Shown here piece by piece: positions 41,333 to 49,934 of a stretch of 64,000 bases of DNA. The DNA is taken from the NCBI GenBank assembly GCA_949284985.1, contig CASDWY010000023.1:1-64000 (forward strand). Direction: 5' to 3'. Under the pieces are notes generated by a model that was not told where the DNA came from, made no database searches, and saw only the letters and a list, made by a program, of their open reading frames with translations. The position numbers and the translations under genes were made by a program. This stretch comes from an uncultured bacterium. Its GTDB lineage: Bacteria; Cyanobacteriota; Vampirovibrionia; Gastranaerophilales; Gastranaerophilaceae. How positions within the stretch are numbered: the stretch's first letter is position 1; every line of letters starts with the position of its first letter.

Positions 41333-44329
41333 ATGCACAAGTTTAAACTGTCAGAACTCAAACATCAATTACTGCCTGGAAAAAGTTTAGCCTATACGAT
41401 GTCTGAAGTTCTTATTACACTAGCAATTATAGGTGTCATTATCTCACTTCTACTTGGCGGATTTACTATTTCAGAAAAAGCCAAATATCCAACAATGAGA
41501 GCTGTATTCAAAAACGAACTTGCAACAGCACTTGCAACAATGAATACAGAGCAAAATTTGTCAAAAATACAAAATCAACAAGACTTTATTGATCAACTAA
41601 ACGGATACTACGACACAAGCAACGCCTGCGACGGCAAAGCTTGTTTTGCAGCAAAATACAAAGATATGGGTGGCAACGAAGTCAACCTGCCGCTTGGAAA
41701 AGATTATTACACTTTCACAACTAAAAGCGGAGCCAGTGTAAGTATAAAATTTGTTCCCCATGTTGGCAGTGATCTTTCAACATTTATTCCGAATACAAAT
41801 AATATAGATCTATCTAAAAACTCCTATGAAGTTTCAAATGCTGCTTTAAACTACGTAACAGGGGTTTTTGATGTTAATGGTCCCAAAGGACCAAATAAAC
41901 TTGGCGTTGATGTTGGTATAATAATGCCGGCATATTCTTTAGATAAAGACGCCGGAGAATACTTAACTTTTGATAATAAAGGCAAGGTAATTGTTGCAAA
42001 TAAAAATGATAACAAAAGCAATGATGATAATAATTCCAACAACAACACAAACGAAACACCTACTAACAAAATCGTAGTAGACGAAAACGGAAATTTTGTA
42101 GCAAAAGATAACGAAAGTGAAAAAGTTGCTAAATGCGGTGCAAATCACGAAAACTTTGTTTTAGATGATTACGGTAACTGCACAATTTGCGGATTGTCCA
42201 ATGCGACCTGCGCTGCTCAAGGAAAGCAATTAAATAAAAAATCGTGTTTGTGCGAATACAATATATCTTGTCCAAAAAATAAAATTCTAGATAAAGACGG
42301 TAACTGCGTATGTAAACCTATTACAGCAGCTGCCGGTCCATATGCATTAAAGGATGATAAAGGAAACCCAATACAAGATAGCGAATCTTGTACATACAGA
42401 TGCTCACTTGGTGCATCGTTAAAATGCTTGGCTAACGGTGGAACTTGGAATTCCACAACCTGTTCTTGTAACTGCGGCAGCAGCGGTGATTCCTTATCTG
42501 CAGCCGGCAGATGTGCTAAAAAAGTTAGTTACAATGGTTATGCACAAGCTAATCCCAATAACTATTGCACATGCGAATGCTTACCTCAAGCTTCCGTAGA
42601 AAAACTAATACAACAAAAAGAAAATCCTGAAAATAAAGCAGATTTTCAATATAACACATTATATGACAGCGATATAAACAACAAATGTTACAAATGTGCA
42701 GAACCTGTAGATGAAACCCTTTCATTAAAAAGAAATGACGATGAAAAAGCAGAACAAATAAATGGACTTTGTACAGTTGGTTGCAGCCAAGACAAAATTA
42801 ATGAATTCAATAACTTTACAGAAGAAAATAAAATTTTCTACGAACCACCTAAAGGATATGATGGACAAAATCTTAGCAACACCCCAACAGCTTGTTCAGC
42901 TAAATGTGTATTAACACAAGATAAGTGTAACACTTTAGCTAATCAAATAACATCCGGTGGTGTACAAAATAAAGAATGCAAATATTTAGGCAAGATATTC
43001 CATACTTGCGCTCTTACTTCAAATCCTGTAAATCCAAAATTCCCTGCAACTGAAGAAAGACCAGCAAATTCAAGTCTTGGTGAAAATTCTGCTCTATACA
43101 CCTGCAATATATCACAAGGAGCAATAAAAATAAAATTAAAAGCAAATAAAGAAACATGTCGTTGTGAATTGGATCTTGATGCTTACAAAAATTCATCAGC
43201 AGGCGCAGGAATAATTCCAGATGGTAAATTGTTAAGGTACGAGTATCATGGTAAATGTGGACATATGGCAGCATACAAATGCACATATACCTATGATAAT
43301 AGCTCATCTAATGTAATATTGCAGCCAAATCCAAATGCTAACAATCCTTATGATAACAGCCCAACATATGGACTTGTTATAAATGAAAAATGCTTATCTT
43401 GGTGGGATCCTATATTACTGATAAAACCATATAGTTGTAATACTGTTGTATCAAACCAACCTAATATGAAAAACGGTACAGTAAGCGTTAAACTTGACCA
43501 AAATTCAGCAAACTCAAACATAACTTGGATTGCTGAACAAGCTAAAGGCACAGCATCATACTATTTCTTAATAAAAAATCACGCTACATCCGCAATTCCT
43601 TCAATCAAGGAACATTTATTCACCGATATGGCTCATAATACCGGATTGCAGGAACTCAATGAAGTCTATGATACAAACAAAGACGGTGTTGTAAACGAGC
43701 TTGATAATAACTTCTATAACCTTGGATTATGGGCTGATACAAATGCAAACGGCATCTATGATGCAGGTGACATTAAATTATCAGTTGAAGATGCAAACGT
43801 TATCGATATTTACACGCAAGAAACTTTCAAATCAGATCAAAGCGGTATTGCAGAACAAACTGACAAGGCTATAACTTCTATTCACGGAAAGTATATGGCC
43901 GGAATAAAAAATGCAGTTAACCTCAATGACGGAAACTACTGGGTTAAAAGAGTTGCTAATAAGGCAAAAAATCAAATTGAATGGTATTACGTTACAAAAG
44001 AAAAGAAAACCATTAAAGTGCCTGTTAAAAAACAACCTTCCGAGAATACATCTGACGCATCTAACACCAGTACAACCGCAAGCTCAGGCACATCTACACC
44101 TAAATTTGAAGAAAAAGTTGTCGAAGAAGATGTTACGTACAAATATCTTTATAACAACGGAAAATACGAACTTCTTGATAATAACGGCAACAAAGTTCAA
44201 TCAGACATAAGCCATCCGCTTCGTAATGTTAACGCATCAGCAATTAAACAATATTATGAAAAAGATGGATCAAAATACAAGGTTCAAGAATACGAATCAA
44301 TAGATATTCTATTCAAAGAAAACAAATAA
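41333..44329 (+). CDS. very large cysteine-rich prepilin with calcium-loop-like motifs
   Basis: 998 residues from the ATG at 41333 (AAGGAG upstream). A 20-residue leader ends GKSLA|YTMSEVLITLAIIGVIIS, with Glu at +5. A pilin-like domain runs to about residue 210 (ending KGPNKLGVDVGIIMPAY, similar to the NGPKGPNKWG-type segment of the first gene in this window). After a Asn/Asp-rich linker come about 350 residues dense in Cys, with CxxC and CxC spacings (TICGLSNATC, SCLCEY, CVCKP). The last third has two EF-hand or dockerin-like loops, DTNKDGVVNELD and DTNANGIYDAGD, about 20 residues apart. A Ser/Thr linker precedes the final domain. This is a modular surface protein mounted on a pilin helix; binding partner unknown. 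Confidence 0.82.
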   Translation: MHKFKLSELKHQLLPGKSLAYTMSEVLITLAIIGVIISLLLGGFTISEKAKYPTMRAVFKNELATALATMNTEQNLSKIQNQQDFIDQLNGYYDTSNACDGKACFAAKYKDMGGNEVNLPLGKDYYTFTTKSGASVSIKFVPHVGSDLSTFIPNTNNIDLSKNSYEVSNAALNYVTGVFDVNGPKGPNKLGVDVGIIMPAYSLDKDAGEYLTFDNKGKVIVANKNDNKSNDDNNSNNNTNETPTNKIVVDENGNFVAKDNESEKVAKCGANHENFVLDDYGNCTICGLSNATCAAQGKQLNKKSCLCEYNISCPKNKILDKDGNCVCKPITAAAGPYALKDDKGNPIQDSESCTYRCSLGASLKCLANGGTWNSTTCSCNCGSSGDSLSAAGRCAKKVSYNGYAQANPNNYCTCECLPQASVEKLIQQKENPENKADFQYNTLYDSDINNKCYKCAEPVDETLSLKRNDDEKAEQINGLCTVGCSQDKINEFNNFTEENKIFYEPPKGYDGQNLSNTPTACSAKCVLTQDKCNTLANQITSGGVQNKECKYLGKIFHTCALTSNPVNPKFPATEERPANSSLGENSALYTCNISQGAIKIKLKANKETCRCELDLDAYKNSSAGAGIIPDGKLLRYEYHGKCGHMAAYKCTYTYDNSSSNVILQPNPNANNPYDNSPTYGLVINEKCLSWWDPILLIKPYSCNTVVSNQPNMKNGTVSVKLDQNSANSNITWIAEQAKGTASYYFLIKNHATSAIPSIKEHLFTDMAHNTGLQELNEVYDTNKDGVVNELDNNFYNLGLWADTNANGIYDAGDIKLSVEDANVIDIYTQETFKSDQSGIAEQTDKAITSIHGKYMAGIKNAVNLNDGNYWVKRVANKAKNQIEWYYVTKEKKTIKVPVKKQPSENTSDASNTSTTASSGTSTPKFEEKVVEEDVTYKYLYNNGKYELLDNNGNKVQSDISHPLRNVNASAIKQYYEKDGSKYKVQEYESIDILFKENK

Positions 44330-44352
44330 TAAGAAACAGCTTAAAAGCAAAT

Positions 44353-44384
44353 AAAAAAGTCGGAGTCAAAGCTCCGACTTTTTT
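44353..44384. terminator. bidirectional rho-independent terminator
   Basis: AAAAAAGTCGGAG pairs with CTCCGACTTTTTT around a 6-nt loop. It lies between the convergent prepilin and ABC ATPase genes and has T runs in both directions. Confidence 0.9.
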
Positions 44385-44410
44385 ATATTATTTATTAAAG
44401 ATTTACAACC

Positions 44411-45214
44411 CTAAATTTCTTTTACAATACTCCACAACCTGCCATTTTCTGTCTGCACTAAATCTATATGCACACCAAAAGCATCACAAAGATTTTTTGA
44501 TGTAAGCACCTCTGCTCTTTTTCCCTCTACTAAAATCTTCCCATTTTTCAAAATCATTCCTCTATCGAATGACGGTAAAATATCTTCAATTCTTTGAGAT
44601 ATAAATAAAATTGTTAAATCCTCACAATTTTTGGCAAGATCCTCTATTATTTTTAAAAAAAACTCACGTTCTGCAATATCAAGATAAACGCTAGGTTCAT
44701 CAAAAATCATAAGCTTAGGCTCTGTCATCAAAGCTCTTGCAATAAGAATTTTCATCCTTTCACCAGAAGACATTTCTGACATATATTTATTTGCAAGATG
44801 AAGTCCATTTAAAGAACTCAACAAACTTTTTACCTTATCTAACTCTGCCTCACTGGCACGCCTAAAGAAACCTAATGTACCTGTTTTTCCAGATAATACC
44901 ATATCAACACCGGTTGTATTATGTTCAATTTCTTTTTGGATAAATGGACTTACCCAAGCTATAGATTTTCTAACATCATGCAAATTTACTTTACCATATT
45001 CATGACCTAAAACTTCTATTTTTGCGCCATACTTTGGCCAAATATATCCCAAAATTGTCCGCACCAGAGTTGTTTTACCAGATCCATTAGATCCCAGTAT
45101 AAAATACTTTTCTCCCTTTTTAACTTTCCAAGATATTCCATGCAAAATTTCTTTTTCTTTAAGAAAAACTTCTGCATTTTTTATGTTAATTGCATATTCA
45201 TTTTTATTCTTCAT
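44411..45214 (-). CDS. ABC transporter ATP-binding protein
   Basis: A 267-residue ATPase subunit. Walker A GSNGSGKTT is near residue 38, the signature MSSGERMKILIARAL near 150, and Walker B LMIFDEPSVYLD follows, with the switch His region changed to ISQR (Gln in place of the usual His). VDMVLSGKTGTLGFFR resembles the YlmA/ModF-type subgroup of ATPases that work without a conventional adjacent permease. There is no membrane partner in the neighbourhood. Role unknown: either the ATPase of a transporter encoded elsewhere or a regulatory ABC protein. Confidence 0.88.
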   Translation of the reverse strand: MKNKNEYAINIKNAEVFLKEKEILHGISWKVKKGEKYFILGSNGSGKTTLVRTILGYIWPKYGAKIEVLGHEYGKVNLHDVRKSIAWVSPFIQKEIEHNTTGVDMVLSGKTGTLGFFRRASEAELDKVKSLLSSLNGLHLANKYMSEMSSGERMKILIARALMTEPKLMIFDEPSVYLDIAEREFFLKIIEDLAKNCEDLTILFISQRIEDILPSFDRGMILKNGKILVEGKRAEVLTSKNLCDAFGVHIDLVQTENGRLWSIVKEI

Positions 45215-45242
45215 TCCTATATTTTAACTCGAAAATATTTTT

Positions 45243-45635
45243 TTACATATTTAAATACCATAACATTACATTTAACCACAAAGCGAATAAAGACCAAATA
45301 AAATAAGGAACTAAAAGTACAGAAGCTAAAACTGAATATTGGTAAAAGGAATAAATTGTAAGCCCTAAAAAGATTAAAAGTGCCAACAAAACCCAAACGG
45401 CAAGTCCAATTTTTTTCATACTAAAAAACACAAAAGGCCAAATAATATTTAAAACAAGTTGAGCTGAAAAAAATATTAATGCCAAAGTTTTTTCTGAAAG
45501 GTTACCTTTTTTAACAAACCACCAAAAAGAAACCGCTATCATTATATACAAGACAGTCCACACAGGACGAAAGACCCAAGCCGGAGGGTTCAATTTTGGT
45601 TTTTTTAACAAATAATACCATTCCATATTTTCCAT
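45243..45635 (-). CDS. tspO: TspO/MBR family membrane protein
   Basis: A 130-residue protein with five predicted transmembrane helices. Family signatures are PKLNPPAWVFRPVWTVLYIMIAVSFWW and WPFVFFSMKKIGLAVWVLL, ending PYFIWSLFALWLNVMLWYLN. TspO binds tetrapyrroles and cholesterol-like ligands and is linked to porphyrin handling and stress. GGAG is about 8 nt before the ATG. It follows the MlaA-hydrolase gene without a gap (one shared base), so the two are probably co-transcribed, which points to a membrane-lipid context. Confidence 0.94.
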   Translation of the reverse strand: MENMEWYYLLKKPKLNPPAWVFRPVWTVLYIMIAVSFWWFVKKGNLSEKTLALIFFSAQLVLNIIWPFVFFSMKKIGLAVWVLLALLIFLGLTIYSFYQYSVLASVLLVPYFIWSLFALWLNVMLWYLNM

Positions 45636-47824
45636 TAAATATTCTCCTTTATTTGATTATTTTTCATTAAAATTTCATGCCTTAAAGTATCAATAAACTC
45701 CGGTCTGTACAAAAAGCCCAAATGCGAACCATTACTCATAAGTACAAGATTCTCACCGCAATAACTTTTTAAAAGTCCTAACTGCTTACTCGTCACAAGA
45801 TAATCATCTATTGAATGATAAATTTTATAATTGTCATTACTTTTTAAAAACTTTCCAATTAAATACAGATTTGCAACTTTAGAAATTTCCTCTAAATTTT
45901 TATATTCTTCACCAATCATGTATTTTTCAACATAGTCATGATAGTTCATTTTATTAATCATTTTATAAATTTTTGATTTATCCTTTAAGTCAAAGCCATT
46001 CTCCATAGCAAAAATCAAATCAGAAAGCTTTTGATGCATAACAAAACCAGTAATAAGTTTTGCTTCATCCTCATTAAAAGGTAATTTTTCCATATGCAAC
46101 TTTTGCAACTCTTCCGAATCCAGAAGTCTTTTTATCTTAGCCGCTATCAACGCAGCTTTATCTTTTAACTCATCAGGATTCTGTTTCCACTCAATTGAAT
46201 TTTGATCAAACTGATTCATCGCATAAATCAAATCAACAGGCGGATTAATAGAAATATATTTAGAAACCTCTAAAACCTTATCTCGAGACTCTTTTTCTGC
46301 TAAATACAAAGTCATCATAGCCCCAAAAGAAGTACCAACAACAACTTTATCCTTAAACTCACATTCATACTTAGATTGCAAAAAATCTACAATTTTAGCA
46401 CTAGCCATCTGCAAATACTCAATATCTTTCCCGGGAATACCTGGCTTATAACCAACAGGCATACTTTTAACAAATTCCCACTGAAAATGACTCCCCATTA
46501 TAATTGCAGAATACCCTTGTTCATAAAAAAGTTTTGCTAAAACAACAGAATGATGCGACGTATAACCCTCACCTATAGATGGATAAATAATTACCACCGG
46601 AGAATTTTTGTCTTTTTGCAAAATATAACGAAATTTGTAATCATCACGAGATGGACTCAAATTTACTGCTGAGGTTTTTATCCGCTTTGCAAAACTTCTG
46701 TTCCATATTGATAATTCAGACCAAATAGACTCATCAATACCCGGCAAATCAAAAAACACTGTTCTCATTGCATCAATAACAGGACCTTGAGAATTATAAT
46801 CCGTTAAAAAAATATCAGCTTTTAAAACAGGTGACTTTTCTTTTTCTTTGGGTACAGGTACAGACATTTCAGCTAATTGAGCTTGCTCAATCACATCACT
46901 TTCAAATGTATCTTCCCAAAGATTATTTTTCTCCCACCCGGGGTCACTTTGATATGCAACTTCCTCATAGATAGATTTTTCAGGCTCAATTTTCCCAAAA
47001 CAAACATAATCACTACAATAATTTTCCTCACTGCTTTGATTAATAAAATCAACAAAAATTGAATTTTCCCCTCCGACAAGCTCACCAGAAACTTTTTTTT
47101 CTACAACATTTGAGTTTTTTATAAAATTATCAATCCCATAAAGTGTTCTTGCTATATCATAAGGATCAGCATAATTTGACTCAATCATTGACAATATTGG
47201 CTGCAAATAAGCAATTTTGTTAACCGTAAAACCCAATTTTACTAATGCCATAAAAGGAATTCCCAAATAGGAAGACGGGTCAAGAGCAGTATCTAATGCC
47301 CAACCAATTAATCCTCTTGGACTAGTCGCATTTAAAATCGGGCAAACTAAATAAGGACCTTGTTTTATATTACACTTTGCTAATGCTTGTTCCATATCTG
47401 CATTTTTTTGTTCAATTTTTAAATATTTTTTTGCAGGATCAAACATTCCCCCTAAACCAACCGTAGAATTAATCAAAAATCTTAAAGTCTCCCCACCTGC
47501 TGCACTAAAATCTCTCTGAATTAGCGTACTCAAAAGTCTTCGCGGATATAAAACATTTGAATATACCCCCTGAAGTCTATCCATACCGTATTTTGGCATA
47601 ATTGACGCCCAAACAATATTTATAGGTCTTAGAGCATACTTATTTAACTTAGAATTAAACGTAAACATTTTTCTATTAAAGTTTTCAAACTTGTCTTCAC
47701 CCAAAAACTCCTGGACATAATTCGGATTTTTATTTTCTACCTGCGCAAAAACGCAAGAAGAAACATTAATCCACAAAGTTACAACCAATAAAAAACTTGC
47801 AAAAATTTTGTTTTTCTTAGACAT
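45635..47824 (-). CDS. fusion of MlaA/VacJ lipoprotein and alpha/beta hydrolase
   Basis: A 729-residue protein. The signal peptide ends VSSC|VFAQ with a lipobox-like motif (Cys24), though signal peptidase I cleavage after VFA is also possible. Residues about 37-235 are an MlaA (VacJ) domain: DKFENFNRKMFTFNSKLNKYALRP, NVLYPRRLLSTLIQRDF, GGMFDPAKKYLKIEQ, GPYLVCPILNATSPRGLIG. Residues about 350-729 are an alpha/beta hydrolase with nucleophile Ser499 in VVVGTSFGAMM and a probable catalytic His in NGSHLGFL near the C-terminus. MlaA removes mislocalised phospholipid from the outer membrane; coupling to an esterase suggests local lipid hydrolysis. This supports an outer membrane. I know no standard family with this architecture. 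Confidence 0.87.
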   Translation of the reverse strand: MSKKNKIFASFLLVVTLWINVSSCVFAQVENKNPNYVQEFLGEDKFENFNRKMFTFNSKLNKYALRPINIVWASIMPKYGMDRLQGVYSNVLYPRRLLSTLIQRDFSAAGGETLRFLINSTVGLGGMFDPAKKYLKIEQKNADMEQALAKCNIKQGPYLVCPILNATSPRGLIGWALDTALDPSSYLGIPFMALVKLGFTVNKIAYLQPILSMIESNYADPYDIARTLYGIDNFIKNSNVVEKKVSGELVGGENSIFVDFINQSSEENYCSDYVCFGKIEPEKSIYEEVAYQSDPGWEKNNLWEDTFESDVIEQAQLAEMSVPVPKEKEKSPVLKADIFLTDYNSQGPVIDAMRTVFFDLPGIDESIWSELSIWNRSFAKRIKTSAVNLSPSRDDYKFRYILQKDKNSPVVIIYPSIGEGYTSHHSVVLAKLFYEQGYSAIIMGSHFQWEFVKSMPVGYKPGIPGKDIEYLQMASAKIVDFLQSKYECEFKDKVVVGTSFGAMMTLYLAEKESRDKVLEVSKYISINPPVDLIYAMNQFDQNSIEWKQNPDELKDKAALIAAKIKRLLDSEELQKLHMEKLPFNEDEAKLITGFVMHQKLSDLIFAMENGFDLKDKSKIYKMINKMNYHDYVEKYMIGEEYKNLEEISKVANLYLIGKFLKSNDNYKIYHSIDDYLVTSKQLGLLKSYCGENLVLMSNGSHLGFLYRPEFIDTLRHEILMKNNQIKENI

Positions 47825-48017
47825 GGGATTCTCTCTATACTACAAACAAAGCTCTCTGATTTGCTTTACTGCCATATAATAGTCAACCCCAAAAAATAAT
47901 ACATCAGCCTCTATTCAAACCCAAAAGCTAGTTAAAACGGGTATCTCTTCTTAGACTATTAACCTAATTACAAAAAATAAATAATAAAACACAATAAAAG
48001 ACTAATTTATTAACAGC

Positions 48018-48044
48018 AAAAGCGCCGCCATAAGGCGGCGCTTT
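48018..48044 (-). terminator. rho-independent terminator after the zinc-ribbon gene
   Basis: A very strong stem AAAGCGCCGCC/GGCGGCGCTTT closes an ATAA loop. In the minus direction it is followed by a short U run. It lies 19 bp beyond the zinc-ribbon stop codon. The rest of the 237-bp gap (47825-48062) shows no gene. Confidence 0.8.
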
Positions 48045-48062
48045 ATATCTTTACAACCAAAA

Positions 48063-48326
48063 CTATTTATTTTTAGCGTAACACTCTTTACAAAAAACTT
48101 CTTTCCCTTCCACAGGTTTAAATGGAACTTTTGTTTCAGCACCACATGCTGAACATACTGCATCGTAGAGTTTTCTTTTATTTTTTTGCCTTCTTGCCAT
48201 TCTACATTCCGGGCATCTTTTAGGCTTGTTTACCAACCCTTTTTCTGCATAAAATTCCTGCTCTCCCTGCGTAAAGATAAATTCTGCTCCGCAATCTTCA
48301 CAAATAAGCTTTTCGTCTTGGTACAT
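48063..48326 (-). CDS. zinc-ribbon protein with two CxxC pairs
   Basis: An 87-residue protein. The first zinc ribbon is ICEDCGAEF...RCPECRMARR; the second is VCSACGAETKVPF...VFCKECYAK. The layout matches the small zinc-ribbon families annotated as zf-trcl/CxxC-x17-CxxC proteins in many bacteria. Between the two ribbons lies a basic stretch, RRQKNKRK. It is likely a nucleic-acid or ribosome-associated factor; no direct evidence. It has its own terminator. Confidence 0.88.
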   Translation of the reverse strand: MYQDEKLICEDCGAEFIFTQGEQEFYAEKGLVNKPKRCPECRMARRQKNKRKLYDAVCSACGAETKVPFKPVEGKEVFCKECYAKNK

Positions 48327-48444
48327 TTTGTCTCTCCTAGGTTAATTATAATGAATATAAAATATTCAACGCTGTTATTATACATTTTTTTTTCGAAAAA
48401 GACAAGTTTCTTAAATGATATAAAAGATTTAGACTAAAAGCATA

Positions 48445-48472
48445 TTGTAAATACAAGGTAAAATGTTATAAT
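48445..48472 (+). promoter_or_regulatory. promoter giving a leaderless message
   Basis: TTGTAA (48445-48450), a 16-bp spacer and TATAAT (48467-48472) with extended TG two bases before it. The ATG is at 48479, only six bases after the -10 box, so transcription is expected to start at or next to the A of the start codon. No Shine-Dalgarno is present, which agrees with leaderless translation. Confidence 0.7.
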
Positions 48473-48478
48473 CTATCT

Positions 48479-49840
48479 ATGGATAAGCAGAAAATAATAA
48501 TTATTGGTGCTGTAGCAGCAGGTTCAAAATGCGCTTTTAAATTAAAACGTGAAAAACCGGAATATGATATAGTAATCTACACTGCAGAAAATATTGTTTC
48601 ATACTCTGGATGTGGTTTACCATACTTTATTGGAGGTCAAATAAAAACTTCTGACAACTTAATCGTAAGAAGACCCGAAGACTATAAAAAAGCAGGGTTA
48701 AATTTATTTTTAAAACACAAATTAACCTCAATTAATCCTGAAGCTAAAACGATAGAAATTATAAATTTAGAAACCGGAAATACGTTTATTGACAGCTATG
48801 ACAAGCTTGTTCTTGCAACAGGTTCAAGACCTTTTGTTCCCAAAACTAAAAATCTGGAATTGGAAAATATTTTTACATTAAGAACAATAAATGATGGAAT
48901 CAAAATAAAAGAAAAAATGTTAACCTCAAAAAATGCATTAATAATCGGGGGCGGATACATTGGTATTGAACTTTTAGAAGGTTTCGTAAGAAATGGGCTT
49001 AACGTAAAAATGGTCGAATTTGCAAATCATATCATGAATATTTTTGATACTGACATGTCAGAACGCATAGAAAAACATATTCTTGATATTGATAATGACA
49101 AAGTTGAATTAATCACCTCAGATTATATTACAGAATTTATAGGCAAAGACGGTAAAGTTATTGGTGCTAAAACTAATAACGGAAGAAACATTGAAACTGA
49201 TTTTGTGGTTGTATGCGTTGGTGTTCAACCAAATACTGAATACACAATAGGAACAGGTATCGAATTAGGTGTGAAAGGTGCCATAAAAGTCAACAAGCAC
49301 TTACAAACTTCTGTTAAAGATATATACGCAATAGGAGACTGTTGCGAAAAAACAAATATCATAACAAATCGTCCTTGCTGGATTCCATTGGGCTCCACTG
49401 CTAATAAAGAAGGACGCTGCTGCGCAATTAATTTGGCAGGGACTTCTGAAGAATTTCCGGGAGTTTTAGGCTCTGCTGTTACAAGATACAATGGTTTTAC
49501 TATGTCTTTAACTGGCATAACCGAACGTGATGCTATTAAATTAGGTTACGATATTATTACAGAAACAGTTACAAAAAAAGACAAAGCCGGCTACATGCCA
49601 GAGGTTAAAAACATTACAATAAAAGTAATTGCTGATAAAAAATCAAAAAAAATTCTTGGAGCTCAAGCTATTGGATGTGGTGACGCAGACAAAAGAGTTA
49701 ACACTGTTACATCCGCAATAATGAGTGATAAAACCATTGATGATTTTGTTAATCTTGATATGACATACGCTCCGCCTTATTCTCCATCTATCGACCCTCT
49801 TTTAACTACTTTCGCAAACCTACAACAAAAACTTCAGTAA
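48479..49840 (+). CDS. FAD-dependent pyridine nucleotide-disulfide oxidoreductase, CoA-disulfide reductase-like
   Basis: A 453-residue flavoenzyme. The FAD loop is IIIIGAVAAGSKCA (6-19); the single redox Cys is Cys45 in SYSGCGLPYFIGG, as in CoA-disulfide reductase and NADH oxidase/peroxidase. The NAD loop is ALIIGGGYIGIELLEG and the second FAD site is DIYAIGDCCE. The C-terminal MTYAPPYSPSIDP is typical of CoADR dimers. No rhodanese domain is attached. It probably maintains thiols or handles oxidative or sulfane stress with NAD(P)H. Transcribed alone from a near-leaderless promoter. Confidence 0.92.
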   Translation: MDKQKIIIIGAVAAGSKCAFKLKREKPEYDIVIYTAENIVSYSGCGLPYFIGGQIKTSDNLIVRRPEDYKKAGLNLFLKHKLTSINPEAKTIEIINLETGNTFIDSYDKLVLATGSRPFVPKTKNLELENIFTLRTINDGIKIKEKMLTSKNALIIGGGYIGIELLEGFVRNGLNVKMVEFANHIMNIFDTDMSERIEKHILDIDNDKVELITSDYITEFIGKDGKVIGAKTNNGRNIETDFVVVCVGVQPNTEYTIGTGIELGVKGAIKVNKHLQTSVKDIYAIGDCCEKTNIITNRPCWIPLGSTANKEGRCCAINLAGTSEEFPGVLGSAVTRYNGFTMSLTGITERDAIKLGYDIITETVTKKDKAGYMPEVKNITIKVIADKKSKKILGAQAIGCGDADKRVNTVTSAIMSDKTIDDFVNLDMTYAPPYSPSIDPLLTTFANLQQKLQ

Positions 49841-49876
49841 TTTAATATGATATGTAAAGGTGATATTTATTTTGTG

Positions 49877-49904
49877 TTGTGAATTATATATTTTTATGTA
49901 TAAT
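49877..49904 (+). promoter_or_regulatory. promoter of the CarD/UvrD-tail protein gene
   Basis: TTGTGA (49877-49882), 16 bp, TATAAT (49899-49904). The leader would be about 24 nt, with GAGA before the ATG at 49935. Confidence 0.55.
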
Positions 49905-49934
49905 TAATTTATCTATACTCAATGAGAATTAGTT

